Below are positions 23,040 to 38,440 of a stretch of DNA of 64,000 nt, piece after piece. The DNA comes from Owenia fusiformis. Lineage: Eukaryota > Annelida > Polychaeta > Sabellida > Oweniidae. How positions within the stretch are numbered: position 1 is the stretch's first letter; each line of letters starts with the position of its first letter. The position numbers and the translations under genes were made by a program. The notes under the pieces were generated by a model. That model saw only the letters and a program-made list of their open reading frames with translations. It was not told where the DNA came from and searched no databases. Location of the stretch: positions 188,001 through 252,000 of the forward strand of contig CAIIXF020000346.1 in assembly GCA_903813345.2 (NCBI GenBank), in the 5' to 3' direction.

Positions 23040-23828
23040 CAGGGGCGTAGGAAGGTGTAAATTCAACACTACGCCAAAAATATGAAAAAATTATGTCAAA
23101 TCTTAACGAATCAAAACGCCTCTTTTATGCTCGTAAAAGGTAATTTTTATAGTAATACCTTTCTAATTGTGCTTAAAATGTTCGAATGTTTTTCATGATA
23201 TAAAATCACCATGGAAAGCCGATCTTTTAAATCTCAACAATACAGATTAAAGAAACTAGTATGATCAATAGAAACATGTCCGTGATCAATGATACAACAT
23301 AACTCTAATGTCTTCAACTTTTTTTATAAGATAAATAAAGCCCATGCAAAAGTCAACGTGACATTTTGTGGTAAATTGTTTTTTCCTTTCAAAATAATTA
23401 TTGGTGCCTAAATGCTTTATTTCCTAAAATAATAATCTATTATATTTCAAATAAAATAGAAATTAGGGTAATTGCTTTCCTAGAACTGAAGTTGAAATGT
23501 ACTTTCATTTTTACTGGCTTAAACTTCCAACTATCATAACCCTCTACCCCAAATCACCTTGATTTTTACGCCAAAAAGTGCCATTTATCGTCGCCGAAGC
23601 TAGAAAAAAGTAACAGAGGAACAAAAACCTTGCAAAGAGTACTATTGAAAAAATCGAACATATTACATGGTTTCCAAAAACATTTCTTTAGTGTGCTCGA
23701 GATCACAAACAATTTATTAACAATGAGGAAATATGACTAAAGAACATAAGGAAATTATTAAGCTATTTCATTCTAGCTTTTCAACACTACGCATTGGCGT
23801 TTTGGCGTATATTGTTCCTACGCCACTG
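23040..23828. mobile_element. Candidate DNA transposon with CAG(G/T)GGCGTAGGAA ends
   Basis: Left end CAGGGGCGTAGGAA (23040) and right end TTCCTACGCCACTG (to 23828) are inverted repeats, flanked on both sides by CATTT. Subterminal 'acactacgc' motifs occur inside both ends. No transposase in the 789 bp. The CAGTGGCGTAG-type end is also seen at 42545 in the hAT-like element. Confidence 0.6.
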
Positions 23829-24096
23829 CATTTACATGATAATATGTATCCAATAGACTGAATATCTTGAGGATTCGCTCTTTTGATCATCATGTCCTTC
23901 CTGTGGGGAAAAACAAGAAATTTTCTGCACAAAATTATCAGTGGGTATGGTCAGAATGACCCTAAACATAATAAAATAAAAAAGCTGTCGTTTCGGAAAG
24001 CTCTTCAAACACTGGAAAATTATTAGGGTGTGGTGCCCATATTTTAGGACTGTCTGAGGCCAATATAAAAATGACATTAGAGTTTGGCAGATTGGT

Positions 24097-24515
24097 ATTA
24101 TCACGCGGTACTAACTTCGACCGTTAATTTGAATTTTTGACCTACCGGATGTTTGAAAATCAAGGATTATGAGTCTCATACTGCACCGTTTTTCTTCAAA
24201 CTTAATCCATTCAAAGCAGAACAAAAATTCCTTTCTGTTGGTACATTATTCTCTTAAACAGAGTCCCTACTTCCAGCGGCATTTTGGTTCCCAGCTGTAA
24301 GAGGGCCTTCTAACAGCCGGGGACCAAAACGCTGCTAGAACGAGGGATTCTTTAGAATAAAGTAATGCACCGACAGAAAGGCAATTTTGTTTTGCATTTA
24401 ATGGTATAAGTTTGAAGAAAAACGGTGCAGTATGAGACTCGCAATCCTTGATTTTCGAGCATCTGGTAGGTCAAAAATTCAAATTTACGGTCGAATTTAG
24501 TACCGCGTGATAATT
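24097..24515. repeat. 419-bp near-perfect palindrome (foldback MITE)
   Basis: Starts ATTATCACGCGGTAC and ends GTACCGCGTGATAAT. The two halves (about 200 bp each) are reverse complements with scattered mismatches, meeting around 24300 at the 'gcggcattttggtcccc' / 'ggggaccaaaacgctgc' pair. No ORF. Confidence 0.85.
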
Positions 24516-24753
24516 CCATTTGAAAAAGAATGATGATTAATTACAAAAAGTGTTTCAGTCAATGACATCTCGAACTTAATGATAAGTGTATGAAATACAA
24601 AGTATGTTGTTTTAAGCCAGAATAAAGATTGGTCAAACCTAGGATGAAGAAAATGTCAAACTGAGATCTTGTAATATATTGTCAGGGGAAAGATATCAAT
24701 ATAATAAAAAAAATATTATAGATACTATAATAGTTTGCACTGAATCAATGTGA

Positions 24754-25136
24754 TTAAAGAGAGAATCAGATCTAGCGGGCAGGCAAACAAAAAATTTCAA
24801 TTTTAGAATATTTATGGCTCATGTCATTTGTCATGTCTATTTTTTAAAAATACCCAAAGTGCACACTTTATTTCAGGAAAACTTAAGATTTTTACAATAA
24901 TGTATTATTTTTCTATAAGAATGGTTACCATTTTTATTATTTGGGAGAATTTCAACATTTTTTAACCCATTTTTGCACTTTGAATCTTAAATAACTTCAC
25001 CAATTGATAACATAGCACTGATCTTGGCATTCTTGGGAGATATTGTATTTGGGCTTGTAAGGAACAGATTGGTAGGTCAAATGTACATGTTGCTTGTAAC
25101 TTTGTCACCTTAGTATAGGTCTGATTCTGCCTTTAA
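24754..25136. mobile_element. TTAA-flanked MITE B, copy 2 (uninterrupted)
   Basis: 383 bp between TTAA sites with ends TTAAAGAGAGAATCAGATCT and, inverted, TTAAAGGCAGAATCAGACCT. Inverted relative to the copy at 18196-18611, and it provides the pre-insertion state of the palindrome there. Confidence 0.75.
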
Positions 25137-26489
25137 TTTCAGAAAATAATTATGTTGCAAAATATAAGCACAGTCTGATACCCATATGAATTGTCAAAGG
25201 TGGAATATTAGTCGATAAACAAATATTCCGTTCAAGACAAGGCTTATGTATTCCCGGGAGGTAACCAGTATTCCAAGTTGAAATTATTTTCCCCCGGGTA
25301 TTTTCCTTCGCTACAATATCCGAGCCTAGGAAGTGAAGGTACGCAACGAACGAAATGAATTTTGAGAATGGTTTGGCTATAGCGACTTAGAGTCTAACCG
25401 TTCTCGTTTTGAGTAAGACACAATTTGATTGGACAATATAAATTACTTGAGCCAATCAACGTAAGGCTTACAAATCTGTCTGCATTAAAGAACTGTACTT
25501 CCGTGTTGGTAAGAGAAAGTTGATGATTTTGTGTTTTTCCGTCATTTCTCACATATTAACACCGTTAAATGAACAATTCTATTATTAAGAAAATAGTATT
25601 GTAGATATGACTTCAAATAATTTTGCGAAATACTCGCTCTGGGCTTATTGATTGTCCGCTAAAACAATTTGAAATTGCATTTTTCTGGATTTTTTTACTT
25701 GTTTTGTTTTTGAGTTTGACATTTCTCATCCACAAGGAGGATTGGATCCCACAATGCAATCTTGATATTTAAATTCTCCTTATAATTTGTTTAGTGCTGA
25801 TTGTGCCTGATATTTCTACAGCTGTAAGGTGCATCACAGGAACCTGTATAACTCCTGACTCAGGGCTCCCGACATAATATTGGGTTGCCGACAGCATATT
25901 CATAGAATACCTGTACAATTGTACAAAGCCAAAATATGTCAGTTGATTCAAGTTCCTGTGAAGAGCACGGCTGATATCCTAACAATAGCAACAATGATGC
26001 AATGATGACGATGGAAATGTCCCAGGGGGTTCACTCCAATATACTTCTTAATACCTATGTGCCGCCCCAAAGACCCCCTTTTTGATCATTTTTTCCATGT
26101 CAATTTCCTCTCAAGATTGAAAGTTTCCATCTATACTTCCTCTCGGACTTACAAAAGGGAGTAAATTTCTTGAAATATTGGTATGTAACTATAAAATCCA
26201 CTTTTTAAATGATTTATCCCAGACCTCCCCAACTGATTTTACCGATTTATTAACATTATTTGTAGAAAAATTGATTTTTGACTTAAAAAAGGCTCTCTCT
26301 TCAACTAATTTTCCATGTTTTTTTTCTCTCAGATTGGCCAGTTTCCATGGTTTATGCCCTAAGCCAAAATTGTCCCTGCTGCACATGCCTACCCAAATTA
26401 TTTAGAGTGAACCCCCCGGGCCCCCGGGGGAAAACAGGAAGTGACAAAAAATGTGTCCTTTTTAGACATTTTTTGAACAAAGATACAAA
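25137..26489. other. No supported gene
   Basis: Sequence without recognisable exons. A short GC palindrome 'ccccccgggcccccggggg' lies near 26412. Open frames of 60-75 codons here are unremarkable. Confidence 0.4.
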
Positions 26490-26760
26490 ATTGATCAAAA
26501 TTGTCCGAAGCAAGCGTAACGTGCAGTAGACCAATTCAACAAAAGACAAATATTGATTAGGAGAAAGAAATTCATCAGTGTACTGCTCTAATACTTTTTG
26601 ATAAAAAATATAGAAATAACACCCAAATTAAATTATGAATATTCAAAAATGACATTTAAATTTACAATATGTAAAATAATCAAAATTGTCCAAACCATGC
26701 ATAACATGCAGTAGACTGATGAACTTCGTTCTCCAAACCGAGGTTAGTCTTTTAGAATTT
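26490..26760. repeat. Dispersed ~190-bp repeat, copy 2
   Basis: Shares 'caaaattgtcc(g/a)aagca', 'taacgtgcagta', 'cacccaaattaaattatg' and 'ttcgttctccaaac' with 5210-5405. The 'caaaattgtcc' block appears twice, so the copy is partly tandem. Confidence 0.6.
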
Positions 26761-27098
26761 CTGTGACAACTTTTGACCATGAAAAATTAGAAATTGATAT
26801 GATGTTCATTGCATGTCTACCTATGTGATAGGTACTTTAATGCTCTAGGTTATATTGTTAAACGGCCCCAAACACAACATTGATTTGATATTTTGCCCCT
26901 TCATTTCAGGGCATCTGGGTATGAGCTACTAGTTTGGTACTTCATAATCATAAATACATTCTGCAGGACAGGAGTATAACTAGCCACATACTACATTATT
27001 CAAAGAGGATGTCCATTTGCAATATGCCAGATGCAAGACCTTCTAGCTAGAATGAGTGTCATTACATACGTATTACGGAAACTATAAAATCTCTCACA

Positions 27099-30890
<3,792 letters not shown>

Positions 30891-30891
30891 A

Positions 30892-31015
30892 TAAATTATA
30901 AACCATATATACCTGTTATAAATTATAAACCATATATACCTGTTATAAATTATAAATCATATATACCTGTTATAAATTATAAATCATATATACCTGTTAT
31001 AAATTATAAATCATG
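30892..31015. repeat. 27-bp tandem repeat, ~4.5 copies
   Basis: Unit 'ataaattataaa(c/t)cata' plus 'tatacctgtt'. It opens a frame reading INYK(P/S)YIPV but is treated as non-coding. Confidence 0.85.
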
Positions 31016-31433
31016 TTCCTGTGTTATGAGTTATTCAAAAAAATACAATCAGAAGCTGAAATAATAAACATAACTCTGAAATCTTGCCACTTATTTTTAT
31101 GCATGTATATACAATAATATAAGAGTCCATTTACTATTGGCATATTTTCATACTTTTATTTTCATTTTTGAAATTGACATAATTCCAAAGTTTTGACACA
31201 TATTTTATGTACAGTAAATCTTTTTACAGCATATCTTTTTATTTTATGGTTTTCTAACATGAAAGTCAATGGGAGATTTAAAAGATCACATTAAGAGATG
31301 CTCAGATTAGACAGCTGTTGGATAAATCAATGATTTTAAATTAAATTAATGAATTCATTAAAAAAGAAATTTAAGAAATATATACACCTTGCAGTGACAC
31401 ATATTCTGCCAGTGATTGGTATTTCATGATTAA

Positions 31434-31527
31434 TTTTTCTGAAATGTTCATGAATTTTTCTGAAATGTTCATGAATTTTTCTGAAATGTCATGAATTTTT
31501 CTGAAATGTTCATGAATTTTTCTGAAA
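31434..31527. repeat. 21-bp tandem repeat, ~5 copies, abutting the TIR-STING stop
   Basis: Unit 'tttctgaaatgttcatgaat' (21 bp; one copy lacks a t). It begins immediately after the TGA of the minus-strand TIR-STING gene, so it forms the start of that gene's 3' UTR. Confidence 0.85.
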
Positions 31528-31530
31528 TGC

Positions 31531-34500
31531 TCAATCATCCACACTCATTTGTGTTACTCCATCTTCAAGTACAGAGGCCTTAATTTTCTCCAAGAGAACA
31601 CCAGCCAAGTTTCCTTCCCGATTTTCCTCCTCGTTCAATGGCACAATTTCCACCATTCCACCAAGGCGGGCATATTTGGGATGTAACAATATAGTTCCAA
31701 GTTCCCTGACAAACTCCTGCACTTGGAATAATTTGTCACGATCGGTGATGGTAATCATGTCTGTCTGTGACATCTCATGGATAGGGAGCAGCACTGTGGC
31801 ATATTCGGCCAGAACTTGGTATTTCTACATGAGGAAAAATTCATGATTAATTGACGTAATCTATAATGTAAATCACTTGATAAAAATTGCTAGGAAAAAC
31901 TTTTTTTTAGTTGAATATTTAAGTAAATCATTCAGTTAACAAAGGCCATAAAGAACATTCATCTGTAGAGGGTGTACAAGTACAGTAAAACCTGTACCCT
32001 TACACTATCTACAATTTTTATACATATATACAATGAGTACATTCAAATAAGTACTCACCTGTGGCCCATCCATTATGGTAAGAATTGTATTTTTGTAAGG
32101 TCTTTCAGAACCTCCTCTCTGGACCATCTGTGAGAACTGATCATTCTCTTTGTCTTGGATTACAATTTGTTTATCATGCTTGACAATCGAATGTGGCAAA
32201 TCTGCCGTTTCAGGGACCAACAAGAAAAATTTCTTCGGCATTTTGACATTTTCATATCCTGGTTTCTTCAGGTGCTTTTCAACCTTATCAGCAAGTCCTA
32301 AAAAATTTCGAAAATTTATGATATTGTTCATCATTATAAAGATTGAGAAGATAATGCTAATTGCTAAGATTTAAAAAGCATTAACATTAAAATTACTTAA
32401 TAATGAGAGGGGTATCAGTAATTTTGAAAGAATTTAAAGTGAAAGCTTAGAGTTAAAGGGTTCCGATAAGCATCCCGTGTAAAAACAATATGGCGGCTCC
32501 AGGCGAATCGACTGGATCAGTCCATTTTTAAGAAATAAGGGGAGTTCTGTAAAATCCAGTTTATTGAAATTTTCTTTGAGATAAAGTAATCCGTTTATAA
32601 TGATTTTGAAAACATTATCCATAGAGTGATTGCGTTCAAAGAATATGTACAACAGCCAATATAAATCCTTGTATTAGAACTGCTTTGTTTCATTTGTAGG
32701 ATATTTCATATACCAAGCTGTGTGCTATTACGTTATGGGGAAATTTATATCATATCATTTTTATCATACACAAATAGAAGATCCTGAAACTTCACCTATA
32801 AATGTGGAATTGATTTGTCAAAATAAAAATCACCGTTTTATAAATATGTGACAATCTATAATATACTTATGCTATATAACAGTTAAAGGTGTTGACACAA
32901 CGACCTCGAGCCTGTGAACCCTTGAGTATTATTCCGGAATCGGGCCTCTTATACTAAACGGTGAGCAACACCAGAAACGAGCGTTCAATTTGCTAAACGA
33001 TATGCGTCACCCTTTAAAGCCTAATTCCATAAGTCTGTTAACAAGTATTGATGGGTTAAAAGAATCAGATTAAAATGTCAACTTTCTTGTCATACACAAG
33101 TTCTATAAAGTTTTAACTGCAAATTAGAAAATGAATATCTTTATCATGTGAAAAATTCATAGATTCATAAAAGCTCTTCCTATTTTATTGGGGTACCATC
33201 TTATCAGAACACCTAGTTCATAATGGCTAATAATTTGGCTTTTACCTGGTAAGATGACACTCAAGTAGCTGAAGAAATAGGAGTAAGCAAGGCCCTTCCC
33301 CACACCATTGCCCAGCAGCTTGTAGCTTTCTACTCCTGCGAATACAGCTGTTTCACCTATAACAGAATGTTTGGGGGTTACATATTGTAAATCATGGTTC
33401 CCAAGTAGCTTTGTGCGCTTTATTCAAAATACACCTCATATGCAGCTCACACAACTTGCAATCTGATTGGCTCATATCTGACCAATAATATATTACCTGA
33501 CAATATACTTGAATCTGATTGGCTCACATACTGACCAATAATATTACCTGATAATGCCCATATGATTTTCTTTTTGAATTCTTCTGGTTCAGCATCTGAC
33601 TCTATGTAGGTCAACCAGTTCAGGTATTTTGGCATGTCAGAGTGTTGGATGTTGTGCTTCACTATCTGGACAAACTGACTGCCCAATGTCATCATTTTCT
33701 GTATGCCTGGAAAAGGGGAGTAAAATTTGTAAATCATATTGCTTAATTGGGGTTTACGAGGGTTGTCCCAGAAGTAATGCACTATATGCTCTAACTTTTT
33801 TTAATATTCTTCAATTCAGCTGAGATTTTGTGTATATATCAATTGAAGTTTTATCTATTATATCCTGAAGTTTCAGCATCTAACATTAATATTAAGTCTT
33901 AATATGGTTGCTATAACAACATGGGGGTAGGGGTGGGCGGGGCAGGTACCAATTTTTCTAATTATGAAAAGATCTAAAGTGTTATTTTATTAATATTTCT
34001 TTCCTTTAAATGGTCAAAATGTTTAGGAAATTGTTAAATTTATTCAGCATGATGTTAACCAAGTACGAATAATGACATTTAGCACTGTGATGTCATAATA
34101 CCACATTTCAATAGTCACGAATTCAAATACAGTCACAGTCAAGAAATTACAAAAATGGCTGCAATTCTCACCTGATAACAGAAGGCCTTGCGTTTGGTGG
34201 CCTAAATTCATACTTCACTTGGACTCACAGCCACTCAAAACAATGCTACCATGAAGAAAGTATATAAGGAGTATATACCAGATAGAACTACAATTATGGG
34301 GTGGCAGAAGAGATTTAAAAGAGACGATTTGACCCTGTATTACAACTCCAAACATGGGAGGCAAAAACTTCACAAGTCACAGTGGAAGAAAATGCCGAGA
34401 GTGTTTGACCTGACAGGCATCAAAAGTACATAACATGCAAAGGGCAATATTTTGAGAAAGATGGGAAATTGGACACTGTGCAATATACATCCATTAAATC

Positions 34501-35567
34501 TAGGATGTGCTCATAGTAATTTAGTATCTTAAAATGTATTTTTGAGCATACTTCTTATAGCTACACCAAATGGTATTTGTTGATTAATTATTTCATATTT
34601 TCAATTTTTTATTCCTTTTGACGTGACTGTATGACCTGCCCCGCCCTACCCAAACTCACCAACTTGATTTTATTATAACATCAATATAGTTTTATCAGTC
34701 AACATGAAAATTTGTAGAATAATCAAAATGTCTCTAAGGAACATTTACTGAAAATTTCATGGAAAAATATCAATTATTGATAAAGTTAGAGCATATAGTG
34801 CATTACTTCTGGGACAACCCTCGTACATTTTGTAAATCATGGGTTATGTCATCATTCCTGTATGCCTGGCAACAGGGAATGCATTTTACCTATTGCTTAA
34901 TTGGGGTTTACATTTTGTAAATCATGGGTTACATCATCATTTTTTGAATGATTTGCGATTTATAGGGAGTACATTTTTGTAAATCATGATATGAATTACA
35001 GACATACATGGGGTACATTTTCTTAGTCATGGATAACATGGGGTTTACATTTTGTGAATCATGGGTCATTTGATTGGCTTCAATATCTGTACAAACTGAC
35101 CACTATGTTATCGAATACCTGGAACTGGCTAGAAACACAAGGAGAACCTATTTTTCTGACATTTCATCTTTTGGAACCCAAATTAACACCCAGGTCTTAT
35201 TTTCATATAAGAGCCCGGGGCCTAACAATGACAAAACCCTGTACAAGATTTAAATATTGCAAATAGAATTACCTTGAATTGCCTCATATTGGGCCCAGTT
35301 GCTCTCCGTGAACTTTTTGGAGCAAATTACAAGCAAGCGACGTGATTGGTGGATCTTTTCTTCAATATTCCCGACAATTGTTTTCCCTGGCTGAAACTCC
35401 TTGTCTGCAAACATGAGTTTTGCACCATAAGGTTCCAGTATTTCTGCAATTTTTTCTGCGAGCTCTTTATCTTCATGCGCATATGCAATGAAGGCGTGGT
35501 ATTTGTATTCTGAACCCAAATCTGGCAGAACTTTAGCGGCCTCATTTTCACTCTGATTTTGCGACAT
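31531..35567 (-). CDS. TIR-STING: TIR-STING fusion protein, five coding exons
   Basis: Exons on the minus strand: 35273-35567, 33548-33706, 33246-33356, 32059-32297, 31531-31824. All introns have gt/ag borders, phases match, and the join gives 365 residues plus TGA. Residues 1 to about 145 are a TIR domain: YHAFIAYAHED at 23-33, a TLR-like BB loop FQPGKT (58-63), and W91AQYE95 with the glutamate at the usual catalytic/structural place. Residues about 153-365 are the STING cyclic-dinucleotide-binding domain: VGKGLAYSYFFSYL with Y182 (human Y167), ERPYKN with R254 and Y256 (human R238, Y240), and AEYAT with E275 and T278 (human E260, T263). There is no N-terminal four-helix membrane domain and no C-terminal TBK1/IRF3 tail, so it should be soluble. 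TIR-STING fusions are known from oyster and bacteria. Cyclic-dinucleotide sensing is expected; whether the TIR is an NADase or a scaffold cannot be decided here. Start context is cacaATG. Confidence 0.93.
32453..33017. mobile_element. TTAA-flanked MITE, copy 2 (in TIR-STING intron 3)
   Basis: 565 bp, nearly identical to 903-1466 with the same TTAA borders and AGGGT...ACCCT ends. It lies between the exons at 32059-32297 and 33246-33356 of the TIR-STING gene. Confidence 0.8.
33757..34823. mobile_element. Mariner-like element, decayed (in TIR-STING intron 1)
   Basis: Ends CGAGGGTTGTCCCAGAAGTA are inverted over about 42 bp and flanked by TA on both sides. Inside, on the plus strand around 34200-34370, a decayed reading resembles the helix-turn-helix part of mariner transposases (TATQNN...VYKEYIPDRTT..GWQKRFK). 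The catalytic domain is not recognisable, so it is a non-autonomous remnant. The flanking sequence 'gcttaattggggtttacatt' occurs uninterrupted at 34895, giving an empty-site paralogue. Confidence 0.8.
34826..35075. repeat. Degenerate tandem repeat in TIR-STING intron 1
   Basis: Irregular copies of 'acattttgtaaatcatgggt' at 34825, 34910, 34970 and 35047, with further copies at 33380 and 33725 on the other side of the mariner-like insert. Confidence 0.6.
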
Positions 35568-35613
35568 TGTGTTTTGAAGATGTCTAGTACTTTCCTTTGA
35601 TAAAGCTTATATC
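35568..35613 (-). other. 5' UTR part of the first TIR-STING coding exon
   Basis: Upstream of the ATG the minus strand reads ttttcag|ATATAAGC at 35613, a good splice acceptor, suggesting that the transcript starts in a further upstream non-coding exon. Confidence 0.45.
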
Positions 35614-35929
35614 TGAAAATATATAATGGTTTTGATGTTAAAGTAAAAAAAAGAATTATTTTGTTACAAACTATATTCAACAAGACACACAGTATCACAC
35701 TTCACAATCATTTTTGTAGCTTTCTAAATAACGTGGCAAGTAAAAAGTAATTTTACCCTGTTGTATATCAGGTACCAATTTTTTTTATTTGTTTATTATA
35801 TAAAATAGATGTACATGGGGTAATATAGTAAATACAAAAGAGCATATTCAAGTGGTACCAATTTGTTATATATGTATTAGAAAAGTATTAATGTAAGTTA
35901 TAAATGTTATATTTTTAAGAAGATACATG

Positions 35930-36300
35930 TGAACTGATAATTTTGTTATCTTTTTAATATTATACAAAAACAGTTCATATAAAAGAGACATAATCACTTT
36001 CTAACTGATAATTTTGTTGCTTGTTTTTCATTAGATAAAAACAATTAATTTGATAAAGTTTCTCATAATTTCTTATAATTTGATTTTTTTATACAAAAAC
36101 AGGTCATTTAAAAATGCTACAGATAAACATTTTCTAACTGATAATTTTGTTGCTTTTTTTCATTAGATAAAAACCATTAATTTGACAAAGTTTCTCATAA
36201 ATCCTTATAATTTGATTTTTTTAATATAAAAACAGGTCATTTAAAAATGCTACAGATGAAATGCTAATTGATAATTTTGTTGCTTGGCTTTCTTATAAAA
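35930..36300. repeat. ~131-bp tandem repeat, ~3 copies
   Basis: 'ctgataattttgttgctt' recurs at about 36005, 36137 and 36267, with 'aacaggtcatttaaaaatgctacag' (36099, 36231) between. AT-rich, in the putative 5' UTR intron of TIR-STING. Confidence 0.7.
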
Positions 36301-36387
36301 TTTTAAGATCACTGAGATGATTTTAGATGATTGTATTAAAAAGTTAATTGTGAAAAACAAATACTGGTATTCATCCATTTGGCCTTT

Positions 36388-38000
36388 TTATGTCCCCACC
36401 ACATAGTGTGGGGCCATATTGTCGGCCTAGGCGCGTCCGTCTGTCTGTCCGTCTGTCTGTCCATCTGTCTGTCTGTCTGTCCGTACGTCCGGCAGTTTTC
36501 TCCAAAACAGCTACAGATATCACCTTCAAATTTTCAGGGATAACTTATGAGTGCATACAGATGTGGATGAAAAAAATTTAACTCGATACCTACTTCCTGT
36601 CGGCCATTTTGAAGTCAAATGCTAAAATCCTTGTCTGCAAACTTTAAGAAAAACGGCTTCACAGTTGCTTTTAAAACTTTAATATCTTGTTCAGCTCACT
36701 TCATTCTACATCTGATTAGGTTTTGGACCTGTTAGCTCAGTCATGTCAGCCATTTTGAATGTTTTAAGAAAAGTTAGCGCGCGATAATACTTTGTATCAT
36801 ATTGAATGGTGTTTTTCAGTTTTCATACTTTAACTATTTAGTAGCTTTATAAATAATTTCAGGTGTACTTTGTTGTAATAGCCTATGTTATTGTTAACAG
36901 TAGTTATATGTGATAATTTTGTAAGAAGAAATCAGCAAAAACTCATCATCACTTTTTTATTGTCGGCCATTTTGGATTTTTCCGTCCTAAAATCTTGTCT
37001 GTAAAGTCTTGTCTACGCATTTCCAGGTGAACTGTTTGGTAGATCAATTTCTAATTTTCAGGGATGATTCTTAGTATGAAAATCTAGATCTGATTAGTTT
37101 TCGGGCATTCTTGGTAAATGTCAAGGCAGCCATTTTGGATTTTCCGTCCAAAAATCTTGTCGTAAAGTCTTGTCTACGCATTTCCAGGTGAACCGTTTGG
37201 TAGATCAATTTCAAATTTTCAGGGATGATTCTTAGTATGAAAATCTAGATCTGATTAGTTTTCGGGCATTCTGGGTAATGTCAAGGCAGCCATTTTGGAT
37301 TTTCCGTCCTAAAATCTTGTCTGTAAAGTCTTGTCTACGCATTTCCAGGTGAACTGTTTGGTAGATCAATTTCTAATTTTCAGGGATGGTTCTTAGTATG
37401 AAAATCTAGATCTGATTAGTGTTTTGGCATTCTTGGTAAATGTCAAGGCAGCCATTTTGGATTTTCCATCCTAAAATCTTGTCTGTAAAGTCTTGTCTAC
37501 GCATTTCCAGGTGAACCGTTTGGTAGATCAATTTCAAATTTTCAGGGATGATTCTTAGTATGAAAATCTACATCTGATTAGTTTTTGGGCATTCTGGGTA
37601 AATGTCAAGGCAGCCATTTTGGATTTTTCCGTCCTAAAATCTTGTCTGTAAAGTCTTGTCTACGCATTTCCAGGTGAACCGTTTGTAGATCAATTTCAAA
37701 TTTTCAGGGATGATTCTTAGTATGAAAATCTAGATCTGATTAGTTTTCGGGCATTCTGGGTAATGTCAAGGCAGCCATTTTGGATTTTCCGTCCTAAAAT
37801 CTTGTCTGTAAAGTCTTGTCTACGCATTTCCAGGTGAACCGTTTGGTAGATCAATTTCTAATTTTCAGGGATGGTTCTTAGTATGAAAATCTAGAGCTGA
37901 CTAATTTTCCATCCCAAAATTGTAACGATAAAGTCTTGACTACTCATTATCAGGATATCCATTTGACAGGATCACCCATTGGTGGGGACATATTGTACAC
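36388..38000. mobile_element. Pearl-like non-autonomous element with 162-bp core repeats
   Basis: Left end 'tatgtccccaccaca' followed by a short hairpin, then a (GTCT/GTCC)n microsatellite (36433-36485). The right end 'ttggtggggacatattg' is the inverted left end. Between them, about six tandem ~162-bp units occur ('cattttggat' at 36968, 37131, 37291, 37453, 37615, 37776). This layout, short inverted ends with a tetranucleotide run and ~160-bp core repeats, is that of the 'pearl' elements described from bivalves; assignment rests on layout only. Confidence 0.7.
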
Positions 38001-38360
38001 GTTTGTGTTCTTGTTATTTTATTAAGATTATATTAGATTGAGAAAGTTTATTTAAAAATATTTGCATATTTTTAAAATAAATATTTATAAATTAAATAAT
38101 TAAGAATTACCATACAGCAATATTTCTTTAGATGAAAACTTCTTGATGTAAATAAAAAACATTTTTATTCTGCTCTGTTCTATTTTATATGTAAATGTTT
38201 TGAATTTTTTTTGAAAACAGTTGTTTTGCATATTTTTATTTTTGATGTTTATGTTTTCATTCACTTTTAGTTTTCCTTAAAAAATTAAATTGAATTAAAT
38301 ATTGTTTATTCTTATTGTTATATTTAGAAAAATATCAAAAACAAAAAACTAAGCTCATAC

Positions 38361-38440
38361 CTGACGCAAACTGACTGTCACCTCTTCAAAATGTTCTGAA
38401 TAGTGATTTAAATATTAAGTAAACCGTAACTAAAATAGAA
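38361..38440 (-). other. Candidate non-coding first exon of TIR-STING
   Basis: On the minus strand TTTGCGTCAG|gtatgag at 38361 is a strong splice donor that could join the acceptor at 35613. The upstream limit is a guess; no clear TATA box or initiator was seen. Confidence 0.3.

Noticed and set aside
34251-34433. 60-codon plus ORF as an independent gene
   Set aside because: It lies inside the mariner-like element and resembles only a decayed transposase helix-turn-helix.
35327-35698. 123-codon minus ORF overlapping the TIR exon
   Set aside because: A shifted frame of the TIR exon; the TIR reading has recognisable motifs and correct splice phases.
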